A stretch of 64,000 nt of DNA from Streptomyces aidingensis (GCF_900112355.1 NZ_FOLM01000007.1:248001-312000), one strand, 5' to 3'; positions 18,041 through 26,114 are shown, counted from the first letter of the stretch. Notes: generated by a model from the letters alone, not told the origin. Made by a program: numbers and translations.

Positions 18041-18814
18041 ATGGGGTTGCGCGTGGCAACGGCCGAGGCGTGGGTGGAGCGCTGGGAGCGTCAGCAGCAG
18101 CGGTACGCCGTCGGCCGGGAGGAGCGGTTCGCGGTGATCGCCGATGTGGTGGAGCACATCACCGCGGGCCGGGCGGCCAGACCGTATGTGGTCGATCTGG
18201 GCTGCGGCCCCGGTTCACTGGCGGCACGGCTGGCCCGCCGGCTGCCGGACGCGGAGATCGTGGGCGTGGACATGGACCCCCTGCTGCTGGAACTGGCCCG
18301 CACCCGCCATGGCTCCGCGGCCCGCTATGTCGAGGCGGTGGTGGGAGCGAGCGGCTGGGTTCGCGCCCTGGGTCTGGACCGGCCGCTGGACGCCGCCGTC
18401 TCCACCACCGCGCTGCACTACCTCGCCCCGGACGTGCTGCGCCGCACGTACCGGGAGCTCGCCGCCCTGCTGCGGCCCGGCGGCGTCCTGGTCAACGGCG
18501 ACCATCTTCCCCCGGAGGGCGGCCCGGGCATCGCCGGGATCGCCGACCACATCGCCCGCCGCCGGGCGGAACGGCAGCAGGCGTTCGCCCACGAGGACTG
18601 GGAGTCCTGGTGGGCGGCCGTGGCCGGCGATCCGGAGCTGGCGGAACTGCTCGCCGAACGCCATCGCCGGCGGTCCGCGCGGGGTTCGGGGGCGGGCGGC
18701 GATCCCCGGCTGACCCTCTCCGTGCATGTGCGCATGCTGCGGCAGGCCGGGTTCACGCACGCCGCGCCCGTCTGGCAGTACGGCACCAGCTACGTCGTCG
18801 TGGCGACCCGGTAG
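18041..18814 (+). CDS. Class I SAM-dependent methyltransferase
   Basis: The 257-residue Rossmann methyltransferase has motif I VVDLGCGPGSLAARLA, the acidic IVGVDMDPLLLELA, motif IV DAAVSTTALHYLAP and post-I LLRPGGVLVNGDHL. ATG at 18041 follows GGCGGCAGGA. It begins 124 bases after the SufS-like gene and has its own Zur-box-like site, so it may belong to the same regulon. Methylation of a thiol, carboxylate or amine made by the PLP enzymes is a plausible but unproven role. Confidence 0.8.
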   Translation: MGLRVATAEAWVERWERQQQRYAVGREERFAVIADVVEHITAGRAARPYVVDLGCGPGSLAARLARRLPDAEIVGVDMDPLLLELARTRHGSAARYVEAVVGASGWVRALGLDRPLDAAVSTTALHYLAPDVLRRTYRELAALLRPGGVLVNGDHLPPEGGPGIAGIADHIARRRAERQQAFAHEDWESWWAAVAGDPELAELLAERHRRRSARGSGAGGDPRLTLSVHVRMLRQAGFTHAAPVWQYGTSYVVVATR

Positions 18815-18890
18815 CCGCCGGCCCGGCCGGCGGGGCGGGCCCGGCTCTCCGGTGGCGCACGGGGGGTGCGCCCGCTCAATACATGCGTGA

Positions 18891-18909
18891 ATTGCCATAT
18901 GTTAATGTG
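18891..18909 (+). promoter_or_regulatory. Operator/promoter element shared with the ArsR gene (copy 1)
   Basis: ATTGCCATATGTTAATGTG is matched at 15 of 19 positions by the element at 19314-19332. TAATGT can serve as a -10 box and CATATG is the centre of an imperfect dyad. It lies 61 bases before the His-rich gene. A binding site for the SmtB-like repressor is the simplest reading. Confidence 0.6.
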
Positions 18910-18969
18910 GCGGCATACGGCCCCGGCCCATGAGCCGCGGGCGACCGCAGAGCCCACCAGGAGCGCTCC

Positions 18970-19272
18970 ATGACCACCGCCACCGAGCACCGCCCCCATG
19001 AAGGCCACCCGCACACGCACGGCGCGGGCTGCGGACACGTCGCCGTCCCGCACGGCGACCACACCGACTACGCGCACGACGGCCACCTCCACAGGGTCCA
19101 CGAGGACCACGTCGACGAGTGCCTGAGCTCCGGACACACCGCGCACGAAGACCACGACCACGAGCACGGCGAGAACTGCGGACATGTCGCCGTGCCGCAC
19201 GAGGACCACGTGGACTACGCGCACGACGGCCACCGGCACGCCGCGCACGACGGCCACTGGGACGACCACTGA
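18970..19272 (+). CDS. Histidine-rich putative metal-binding protein
   Basis: The 100-residue protein has 27 His, many Asp/Glu and 3 Cys. It is an internal duplication: GCGHVAVPHGDHTDYAHDGH (residues 20-39) and NCGHVAVPHEDHVDYAHDGH in the second half, with spacing H-x-H and D-H/E-D-H. ATG follows AGGAGCGCTCC. No signal peptide, so it is cytoplasmic. Composition indicates binding of Zn2+, Ni2+ or Co2+ as buffer, chaperone or store; Zn is favoured by the adjacent SmtB-type repressor and Zur-like sites. No known domain was recognised. Confidence 0.85.
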   Translation: MTTATEHRPHEGHPHTHGAGCGHVAVPHGDHTDYAHDGHLHRVHEDHVDECLSSGHTAHEDHDHEHGENCGHVAVPHEDHVDYAHDGHRHAAHDGHWDDH

Positions 19273-19305
19273 TCCGCGGCCGCCGCCGTCGCCGCACGCC
19301 AGTAC

Positions 19306-19332
19306 CGAAAACCATTGTCATTTGCTAACGTG
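19306..19332 (+). promoter_or_regulatory. Zur-box-like site overlapping shared element (copy 2) before arsR-type gene
   Basis: 19306-19320 reads CGAAAACCATTGTCA, whose complement fits TGRNAATGATTNTCA with two mismatches. 19314-19332 reads ATTGTCATTTGCTAACGTG, the second copy of the shared element. TAACGT at 19326-19331 is a plausible -10 box only 6 bases before the ATG, so the transcript may be leaderless. Confidence 0.55.
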
Positions 19333-19337
19333 CGCAT

Positions 19338-19655
19338 ATGGCGATGACTTCTTCCCCGGCGGTCCCCGCGGACGAACCGATACGCGCCCTGGAGGCCGCC
19401 AGTGAGCTGCTCAAGGCGCTGGCGTCCCCCGTCCGCCTCGGCATCGTGCGCGAACTCGCCGAGGGCGAGAAGTACGTCCACGAACTGGTCACCGCCCTGG
19501 GCGTGAGCCAGCCACTGGTCTCGCAGCATCTGAGGGTGCTGCGCAACTCCCGGATCGTGACCACCCGTCGCCAGGCCCGCGAAATCCGGTACCGCCTCAC
19601 CGACGACCACATCGCCCACATCGTGCTGGACGCCATCCGGCACGCACAGGAGTAG
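19338..19655 (+). CDS. ArsR/SmtB-family repressor with an alpha-5 zinc site
   Basis: The 105-residue winged-helix protein has the ArsR recognition segment LGVSQPLVSQHLRVLRNSRIV. Its last helix contains D-x-H-x10-H-x2-E (DDHIAHIVLDAIRHAQE), the exact ligand spacing of the inter-subunit alpha-5 Zn site of SmtB/CzrA. No ELCVC-type Cys motif is present. It should release DNA when zinc (or Co/Ni) is high. No classical Shine-Dalgarno precedes the ATG. The obvious target is the His-rich gene upstream and its own promoter, through the shared element. Confidence 0.88.
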   Translation: MAMTSSPAVPADEPIRALEAASELLKALASPVRLGIVRELAEGEKYVHELVTALGVSQPLVSQHLRVLRNSRIVTTRRQAREIRYRLTDDHIAHIVLDAIRHAQE

Positions 19656-19731
19656 CCCGGCGCCCGCCGCCGGAGCTGACCGGGCTCACGCCCGCATCGT
19701 CTGCATCGCGGACGCCCGCCCCCGATGGCCG

Positions 19732-20892
19732 TCAGTCGCCCGTCCGCGGCACGGCCTTCGTCAGCGCCTGCACGGCGCGGCCGGTGTCGGCCGTGCCGGA
19801 CCAGCGGCCGAGGGTGAGGCGGAAGGCGGCGAGCGCCTGCTGCTTGCCGATGCCCATGGCGAGCAGGACGTCGGAGGGGCGGTGGCCGCCGGAATGGCAG
19901 GCGGAGGCGGTGGACGCGGCGAGGCCGGGCGCCGCCGCGAGGACGTCGGCGGCGATCACTCCGGCGATGCTGAGGTTCAGGGTGTTGGGCAGCCGGTGCT
20001 CCGGGTGTCCGTTGAGTGTGATCCGGCCGGGGAAGGCCCGGGCCAGCCCGTCGTGGAGGGCGTCGCGCAGTGCGGCAAGCCGCGCCGGCTCGGTCCCGAG
20101 CAGACCGGCCGCCTTGACGGCCGCCGCGCCGAGGCCGACGAGCGCGGGTACATTCTCGGTGCCGGCGCGGCGGTGGCTCTCCTGTCCGCCGCCGCACAGC
20201 AGGGGTTCCAGGGCCAGCCGCTCCGGCGCGTAGAGGGCGGCGGCGCCCTTGGGGCCGTAGCACTTGTGTCCGGTGACGGTGAGCAGATCCGCGCCCAGGG
20301 CGGTGACATCGACCGGGATCCTGCCGATGGTCTGGGAGGCGTCGGTGTGCAGCAGCGCGCCCGCCTGGTGGGCGATGGCGGCGAGTTCGGCGACCGGCTG
20401 GAGGGTGCCGGTCTCCCCGTTGGCGTGCTGGACGGAGACCAGGGCCGTGCGGTCGGTGACGGCCGCGCGGAGGTCTTCCGGGCCGACGCGGCCGTGCCTG
20501 TCCACGGGAAGCCGGGTGACCCGGACGCCGTGCAGTCTCTCCAGCGCCCGGCAGGTCTCCAGGACGGAAGGGTGCTCGGTGGTCTGGGTGACCAGGTGGT
20601 CGCGGCCCTGGCGCAGCGCGGGGAGCAGGGTGCCGCGCAGCGCGAGGGTGTTGGCCTCCGATCCGCTGCCGGTGAAGACGATGTCCGCCGGCCCGGCGCC
20701 GATCAGCCCGGCGACCTGGTCGCGGGCGGTGGCGACGGCCGCCGCGGCCAGGCGGCCGTAGGGGTGGCCGCTGGAGGGGTTGCCGAAGTGGGCCGTCAGG
20801 TACGGCAGCATGGCCTCCGCCACCTCCGGATCGACCGGGGTGGTGGCGTTGTAGTCGAGGTAGGCGGGCCCCTCCCGCAGTCGTTCGGCCAG
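19732..20892 (-). CDS. IscS/NifS-like cysteine desulfurase
   Basis: Conserved blocks are YLDYNATTPVDPEVAEAMLPYL, FGNPSSGHPYG, FTGSGSEANTLAL, the PLP lysine in TVTGHKCYGPKGA, and the persulfide Cys in STASACHSGGH. The homology begins upstream of the first GTG (20823), with YLDYNATTP at about 20868-20842, yet no ATG, GTG or TTG lies in frame between it and the preceding stop at 20923. A CTG at 20892 or ATC at 20901 behind a GGGGG run is the only option seen. Last gene of the redox operon; it likely supplies sulfur for cofactor maturation. Confidence 0.8.
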   Translation of the reverse strand: MAERLREGPAYLDYNATTPVDPEVAEAMLPYLTAHFGNPSSGHPYGRLAAAAVATARDQVAGLIGAGPADIVFTGSGSEANTLALRGTLLPALRQGRDHLVTQTTEHPSVLETCRALERLHGVRVTRLPVDRHGRVGPEDLRAAVTDRTALVSVQHANGETGTLQPVAELAAIAHQAGALLHTDASQTIGRIPVDVTALGADLLTVTGHKCYGPKGAAALYAPERLALEPLLCGGGQESHRRAGTENVPALVGLGAAAVKAAGLLGTEPARLAALRDALHDGLARAFPGRITLNGHPEHRLPNTLNLSIAGVIAADVLAAAPGLAASTASACHSGGHRPSDVLLAMGIGKQQALAAFRLTLGRWSGTADTGRAVQALTKAVPRTGD

Positions 20893-20922
20893 GGATGTGA
20901 TGGCGGTACCCCCGGGCGTGCG

Positions 20923-21873
20923 TCAGGCGGTTCGGGCGAGGTGCTGCTTGATCTTGGGGATCCCGGGATTGGTCATGGCGGTGCCGTCGGCGAAAACGAC
21001 GGTGGGGACCACCTGGTTGCCGTTGTTGATCTTCTCCACCAGTGCCGCGGAGTCGGGATCGTGCTCGATGCTGACCTCGGTGAAGGGTATGGCCTCCGCG
21101 TTCAGGCGGGACTTCAGGCGGTGGCAGTAGCCGCAGGCGGGCGTGGTGTAGACGGTGATCATCGGGGCTCCGTGGGCTTCGTCGGGAGTGTGCGGGCGAG
21201 GGGTGGCGGTGGGCGGGGTGGTGCCCGGCCAGTCGGCGGCCTCGGTCAGTACCTTGCGCAGCAGGCGGGCGATGGTGCGGTAGGGCGGGATCGCCGTGCC
21301 GGCCAGCCGGTCGAGATAGGCGGGGGTCCAGGTCAGGATGTGACGGTGGAGCAGTTCGTGGGCCGCCGCCCAGGCGGCTGCGGGTGGCGGCCCGCCGGTG
21401 GCGGTACCGCAACAGGTGCCGTAGAGGTGGGCGAGCAGGGCGAGCTGGACGGCCAGGTGGTCGGGTTCGAGGACGGCGTCGCCCGGCTGCGGAAGGCTGC
21501 GCAGCCGGTGCCGGTCCAGGAAGGCGGTCATGGCGCGGGCCTGCGGTCCGCCGAGCTTGGCCTGGCGCTGCTGGGCGGAGGCGTAGGGCGGGGCGGCCGG
21601 GCCGGGGCCGATGAACAGCCGGCAGTACTCCTCGGCAAGGCGTTCCACGGCCGCGTCCTCGGGTTCCCGGGCCAGGGCGGGGTCGAGGAAACGGGGGTGC
21701 TCCTCGGCGTGGAAGCGCTCGTCGGCGGCGAGGAGCTGCCGGTACAGGGCGGTGTCGGCTTCCCGGCTGAAGAGGCGGACGGCCAGCCGCAGCAGCCCGG
21801 TGTAGGCCTTGACATGGGCGGCGGCGGGTGCGGGCGGGGCCGGGAAGTGCGGATGCGCTGCCGTATCGGCCAT
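20923..21873 (-). CDS. TorD-like chaperone fused to mycoredoxin/glutaredoxin
   Basis: Residues 1-215 form the all-helical TorD/DmsD chaperone fold (LYRQLLAADERFHAEEHPRF; AVERLAEEYCRLFIGPGP; EPDHLAVQLALLAHLYGTCC), which guides cofactor insertion and Tat export of molybdoenzymes, here the one encoded immediately upstream (3-base gap). Residues 238-316 are a complete mycoredoxin: TTPACGYCHRLKSRL with C247/C250, VVPTVVFADG and NPGIPKIKQHL. An ATG at 21162 with GGAG ahead could also start the mycoredoxin alone, giving two products from one frame. The direct fusion is uncommon in my experience. Confidence 0.85.
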   Translation of the reverse strand: MADTAAHPHFPAPPAPAAAHVKAYTGLLRLAVRLFSREADTALYRQLLAADERFHAEEHPRFLDPALAREPEDAAVERLAEEYCRLFIGPGPAAPPYASAQQRQAKLGGPQARAMTAFLDRHRLRSLPQPGDAVLEPDHLAVQLALLAHLYGTCCGTATGGPPPAAAWAAAHELLHRHILTWTPAYLDRLAGTAIPPYRTIARLLRKVLTEAADWPGTTPPTATPRPHTPDEAHGAPMITVYTTPACGYCHRLKSRLNAEAIPFTEVSIEHDPDSAALVEKINNGNQVVPTVVFADGTAMTNPGIPKIKQHLARTA

Positions 21874-21876
21874 GGT

Positions 21877-24456
21877 TCACGCCTTCCGGATGCGGACGAT
21901 GGTGTCGTGGTAGGCCTGCCCGCCGGTGCGCGGGTCGGGGTAGATGGGGAGCAGGTCGTTCTGCGGGACGCTCAGCGCGCCGCTCCACCACAGGCGGTCC
22001 AGGTCGGGGTCGGCGGCGTCGGTGCCGTAGCCGGGGTTGGCGGTGCGGTCGCGTCCGTTGGTGGCGTAGGCGCCGCCGGCCGAGCGGCCGGAGTTGTGGG
22101 CGATGGCGATGACCAGCGGGTGGACGCCCTCGGTGAGCCGTACCCGGGTGCGCAGGGTGCCCAGCGGGGAGCCGTCGCCCTGCGGGATGTCGGGGTCGTT
22201 GGGCCGGTAGCTCTCCACGACGATCCAGTCCCCGTCGGCGATGCCCAGCCGCCGCGCGGAGGCGCGGTTGAGCAGGGCGGGGTTGGTGTGGGAGATCTCC
22301 TGGAGCCATTTGGACTGCATGGTCCGGTGCGCGTTGTGCACATTGATCTTGAAGCTGGTCATGATGAACTGGTCGTCGGGGAATTCGCCCTGGTGGTCGG
22401 CGATCGGTTCGTAGACCGGCAGCGGCTCGATGTCCCGGCCGGCCTCCCGCCCCTTGCCGACGATGAAGCCGCAGTGGATCTCCACCTTGCGGGAGGGGGT
22501 GGAGAAGCCCCGGCGGGCGATGCCCTTCACCCGGATGCCGATGGCCCGCGGGCGGCCCTTGTCGTCGGTGCCGGAGGTGATGATGCCGGTGGCCGGGTCC
22601 TCGGTGGCGCCCGCCAGTTCCCCGGGGGTCAGGCGGCGCATATAGGGCTCGTAGTTCGGCTGTTTCTCCGGGTCGAGGTGGATGCCGTCGCGGCGCATGG
22701 CGGCCAGCCCGCCGGGCACGGGGGCGAAGAAGGCCTCCAGGTATTCCTCGGTGGTGGCCCAGGGGAAGTAGGTCTCCATGCCGCCGCCGATCCGGCGGGC
22801 GAGTTCGGGGAAGATGTCGCGGATGTCCTTGGACTCCCCGCGCGGGGCCACCACGGGCTGGCGCAGGCCGACGTAGTCCACCAGGGACTGCGGGGGGCGG
22901 GCGTCGATGTCCCAGCGTTCCAGGTAGGTGGTCCAGGGCAGCACGATGTCGGCGAGGTGGGCGGTCTCGCTGTACATCACGTCGATGCAGACGTGGAAGG
23001 GGATCAGGCTCTCGTCGGCGAGGACGGAGCGGACCAGGTTGGCCTCGGGCCAGGCCCAGGCGGTGTCGGCGTTGTAGGTCATCAGGGCGGAGATCTTCTG
23101 CCGCCCTTCCTTGATCCACAGGTAGACGATCTCACCGACGCGCATCCTCTTGCCCTCGAAGGCGTTGGCCAGCGGCCAGTCCCTGGCGTCGGCGATGACG
23201 CTGCTCGCCGTGGGCCTGGGCGGGATGGGCCCGGGCTCGGGGATGGCCTTCTTGTCCCAGGAGCCGTTGGGGTGCCAGCACCAGCCGCCCTTCTTTCCCA
23301 TGGAACCGACCAGGGCGTTGAGCACGGTGATGGCACGGTCGTTGTAGAAGCCGTTGCGGTGCGCCTGGGAGCCGCGGTTGCAGATGGTGGTGGCGCGCGG
23401 GGCGGCGGCGGCGAACTCGCGGGCGATGCGCGCGATGTCGGCGGCCGGGACGCCGCTGTGCTCCTCGGCGTACTCGGGGGTGTACCGCGCCACATGCGCC
23501 GCGAAGTCCTCTGCCGGGTAGTTCGACCAGGTGTCCAGCCATTCCCGGTCCCACAGTTCCTCGCGGCAGATGACGTTCGCCATGGCCAGGGCTATCAGGC
23601 CGTCGGTGCCGGGTTTGACGCAGAACCACTCGTCCGACAGGGCGGCGGTGTTGGACAGCCGGGTCTCGAAGGTGACGAGTCGGGCGCCGCGGCGGCGTGC
23701 CTCCATCATCCGGATGGCCACCGGGATGTGGCCCTGGTGGGCCTCGGCCCAGTTGGAGCCGAAGTTCAGCACATAGCGGCTGTTCTCGAAGTCGCCCAGG
23801 TCCCAGTCCGAGTCGCCGATGGTGGTGACGATCGCGGCACGCCGGTTGTTGGAGCACAGCGCCCGGTGGTTGAAGTGGGAGGGGGTGCCGTAGGCGTTGA
23901 GGAAGCGGGAGACGATGTCGCCGGAGCGGTTGCGGCCCTGCTGGAAGGCGAATTCCTCGGGGGCGCCGCGTTCCCGTATCTCCCGCAGCCGGCCGGCGAT
24001 CTCGGTGTACGCCTCCTCCCAGGAGATGCGCTTCCAGCGGCCGGAGCCGCGCGGTCCGGTGCGCCTGAGCGGGTAGAGCAGCCGGTGCGGGTCGTAGAGC
24101 ACGGACGGCCCGGCCACGCCCTTGGCACAGACCGAGCCGCGGCTGTTGGGGTCCAGCGGGTTGCCGGTCACCTCCACCAGGCGGCCGTCCACGACATGGC
24201 CGATGATGCCGCAGGCGGTGGTGCACATCTGGCACATGGAGGGCACCGCGGTGCGGGCCGCGGCGGGGCCCGTCCCGCGGTCCGAGGCGGGCACCGGCCC
24301 GGGGTCGTGGACGGCGTCGAGGATGCCGAGGCCCGCCACGGCCGCCCCGGCCGCCGCGCCGATCCGCAGCAGATCACGCCGCCCCAGCTCCCAGGAGGCG
24401 CCGGGCGGGACGTCGGACGGTTCCCCGGTGGAGGGGGTGTCGGCTCGGGTGCTCAT
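21877..24456 (-). CDS. Molybdopterin oxidoreductase catalytic subunit (PsrA/PhsA/SoeA type)
   Basis: The 859-residue protein starts with a Tat signal (ELGRRDLLRIGAAAGAAVAG, RR at 26-27). A [4Fe-4S] motif C75-x2-C78-x3-C82-x27-C110 follows. The probable Mo ligand is C201 in HFNHRALCSNNRR, the Cys class of polysulfide, thiosulfate, sulfite, selenate and arsenate enzymes. The molybdopterin domains are complete to HNSGRSAGGAYATNG. With the NrfD and ferredoxin subunits it forms a membrane-bound periplasm-facing complex. Direction and substrate cannot be read from sequence; neighbours point to sulfur compounds. Confidence 0.88.
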   Translation of the reverse strand: MSTRADTPSTGEPSDVPPGASWELGRRDLLRIGAAAGAAVAGLGILDAVHDPGPVPASDRGTGPAAARTAVPSMCQMCTTACGIIGHVVDGRLVEVTGNPLDPNSRGSVCAKGVAGPSVLYDPHRLLYPLRRTGPRGSGRWKRISWEEAYTEIAGRLREIRERGAPEEFAFQQGRNRSGDIVSRFLNAYGTPSHFNHRALCSNNRRAAIVTTIGDSDWDLGDFENSRYVLNFGSNWAEAHQGHIPVAIRMMEARRRGARLVTFETRLSNTAALSDEWFCVKPGTDGLIALAMANVICREELWDREWLDTWSNYPAEDFAAHVARYTPEYAEEHSGVPAADIARIAREFAAAAPRATTICNRGSQAHRNGFYNDRAITVLNALVGSMGKKGGWCWHPNGSWDKKAIPEPGPIPPRPTASSVIADARDWPLANAFEGKRMRVGEIVYLWIKEGRQKISALMTYNADTAWAWPEANLVRSVLADESLIPFHVCIDVMYSETAHLADIVLPWTTYLERWDIDARPPQSLVDYVGLRQPVVAPRGESKDIRDIFPELARRIGGGMETYFPWATTEEYLEAFFAPVPGGLAAMRRDGIHLDPEKQPNYEPYMRRLTPGELAGATEDPATGIITSGTDDKGRPRAIGIRVKGIARRGFSTPSRKVEIHCGFIVGKGREAGRDIEPLPVYEPIADHQGEFPDDQFIMTSFKINVHNAHRTMQSKWLQEISHTNPALLNRASARRLGIADGDWIVVESYRPNDPDIPQGDGSPLGTLRTRVRLTEGVHPLVIAIAHNSGRSAGGAYATNGRDRTANPGYGTDAADPDLDRLWWSGALSVPQNDLLPIYPDPRTGGQAYHDTIVRIRKA

Positions 24457-24535
24457 CGCGGGTTCCTCCCGGGACGGACGGGACGGCGGGCACGGTTCGG
24501 GGCGCGGGAACTCAGGGGTTCAGAAGTTCAGGGGT

Positions 24536-25498
24536 TCAGGCGGCGAAGATCAGGAAGCGCAGGGCGCAGGCGCCGGCCAGCACGCCGACCGCCGCGGCCG
24601 GCTGCGCCCACCGCCGGCGGCCGGCCAGGCCCAGGGTGAGCAGCGGGAGCAGCAGTCCCGCACCGAGCACCCCGCCGTAGAAGAGGGCGGACCAGCCGCC
24701 GTTCAGCAGTGCGTCCAGCGATTCGCGGGCCGGTGTGCCGTCGGCCACGGAGATGCCGGCGAAGAACAGCGCGGCGGCGTAGACGGTCAGCAGCCCCAGG
24801 GTGAACCGGCGCCGGGCGGGGTCCTCCGCCGCCGCGCCGCCGGGCGGCCACAGCAGCAGAAGCTGGACGGCCGCGCCGCCCATCAGCAGGGCGGTGAGCA
24901 GATACAGCAGTGCCGCGCCGGGGGTGGCGGCCAGCGGGGAGACCCAGGTGCGGGCCAGGACGGCGGCCGGGTAGACGGCGAGTGCGGCGCTGGCCGCGCC
25001 GAGCAGCCAGGGCAGGGCCCGGTCCACGGCACGGGCCGGGCCCCGGGCGGCGGGCAGCGGTCCGCCGCCCGGGCCGGCGGCGCGGCGCCGGGCCCACAGC
25101 AGATCCCACAGCAGATAGAGCGCCAGCGCCAGCAGGGCCGACTTGACGGCGATCAGCTTGGCACCCAGGGAGATCGGTGAGTCCCAGTTGCCGAACGCGG
25201 TCAGCATCAGGAAGAAACGTTCCGGCCGTCCCAGGTCGGTGACCAGCAGCGCACCGGCGGCGGTCAGCAGGGCCAGAACCGTCCAATGCGCCCGCCAGTC
25301 CAGCCTCCAGCCCTCCCCTCCCCCGCCACCCGGGGACGCGCCCGGTACCGCGGCGGTCGCCGGCCGGGCGGCGCGCCACCAGAGGATCAGGGTCAGTCCG
25401 CTGGGCAGGCCGATCAGGGTGAAGTACAGGGCCAGCGGCGCGCCCCAGGGCACGTTCTCCATGGGGGTGATCTGCGCGGCGAGCGCGGGCTCGGGCAT
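24536..25498 (-). CDS. NrfD/PsrC-like quinone-interacting membrane subunit
   Basis: The 320-residue protein has about eight hydrophobic helices and the NrfD hallmark block LVTDLGRPERFFLMLTAFGN near residues 85-105. It should anchor the molybdoenzyme complex and exchange electrons with menaquinone. ATG at 25498 sits 4 bases after the ferredoxin-subunit stop, so the two are translationally coupled. The order Fe-S, NrfD, Mo subunit differs from psrABC and resembles srdBCA of selenate reducers (recalled). Confidence 0.88.
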   Translation of the reverse strand: MPEPALAAQITPMENVPWGAPLALYFTLIGLPSGLTLILWWRAARPATAAVPGASPGGGGGEGWRLDWRAHWTVLALLTAAGALLVTDLGRPERFFLMLTAFGNWDSPISLGAKLIAVKSALLALALYLLWDLLWARRRAAGPGGGPLPAARGPARAVDRALPWLLGAASAALAVYPAAVLARTWVSPLAATPGAALLYLLTALLMGGAAVQLLLLWPPGGAAAEDPARRRFTLGLLTVYAAALFFAGISVADGTPARESLDALLNGGWSALFYGGVLGAGLLLPLLTLGLAGRRRWAQPAAAVGVLAGACALRFLIFAA

Positions 25499-25502
25499 GG
25501 GC

Positions 25503-26114
25503 TCACTCCCCGGCCAGGTCCGCGCCGGTGTCCATCTGTACGCCGTCCGCCGCGATCAGCGGCAGTGCCCGGCGCGGGTCCACATACAGCACCCGGGGAC
25601 GGGTGCCGGCCTCCGGCTTCCACACGTCGGTGCCGTTCTCCCGGGCGGTGACGGAGATCCGGCTGTCAGGGTCGTCGAGGTCGCCGAAGATCCGGCAGCC
25701 GGTGGGGCAGGCGTCCACGCAGGCGGGCTGCCGCCCGTCGGCGGTGCGGTGCTCGCAGAAGGTGCACTTCTGCGCGACGTTCTTCTCCGGGTCCTCGTAG
25801 ATGGCGTCATACGGGCAGGCGGCCATGCAGAAGCGGTTGAGGTTGCAGTCGCCCTCCTCGATGACCACCTCGCCGTTCTCCAGCCGGGTGATGGCCCCGG
25901 TGGGACAGGCGTCCAGACAGGGCGCGTCCTCGCAGTGGTTGCACAGCACGGGGACGAAGTGCTTGGCGGCCTTGGGGTACTGGCCTTCCTCGACGGTTCG
26001 CACGGTGTCGCGGAAGACCCCGAGCGGGACGTCGAACTCCGCCTTGCAGGCCACGGAGCAGGCGTGGCAGCCGATGCAGGTGGACAGGTCGATGAGCATG
26101 CCGAGCCGGGCCAT
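25503..26114 (-). CDS. Four-cluster ferredoxin subunit of the molybdoenzyme (PsrB/DmsB-like)
   Basis: The 203-residue protein carries four [4Fe-4S] motifs: CIGCHACSVACK near residue 13, CNHCEDAPCLDACPTGA, CNLNRFCMAACPYDA, and CTFCEHRT with CVDACPTGC. It relays electrons between the Mo subunit and the NrfD subunit. ATG at 26114 behind AAGGAGCG was chosen; the frame is open upstream into the transporter gene but is not coding there. Confidence 0.92.
   Translation of the reverse strand: MARLGMLIDLSTCIGCHACSVACKAEFDVPLGVFRDTVRTVEEGQYPKAAKHFVPVLCNHCEDAPCLDACPTGAITRLENGEVVIEEGDCNLNRFCMAACPYDAIYEDPEKNVAQKCTFCEHRTADGRQPACVDACPTGCRIFGDLDDPDSRISVTARENGTDVWKPEAGTRPRVLYVDPRRALPLIAADGVQMDTGADLAGE

Noticed and set aside
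19325..23119. 1264-codon minus-strand open frame
   Set aside because: Arg/Pro/His-rich shadow of the desulfurase, TorD-mycoredoxin and molybdoenzyme genes in another frame; no domains.
19882..24639. 1585-codon plus-strand open frame opposite the molybdoenzyme
   Set aside because: Gly/Val-rich antisense shadow; the minus strand carries clear conserved motifs.
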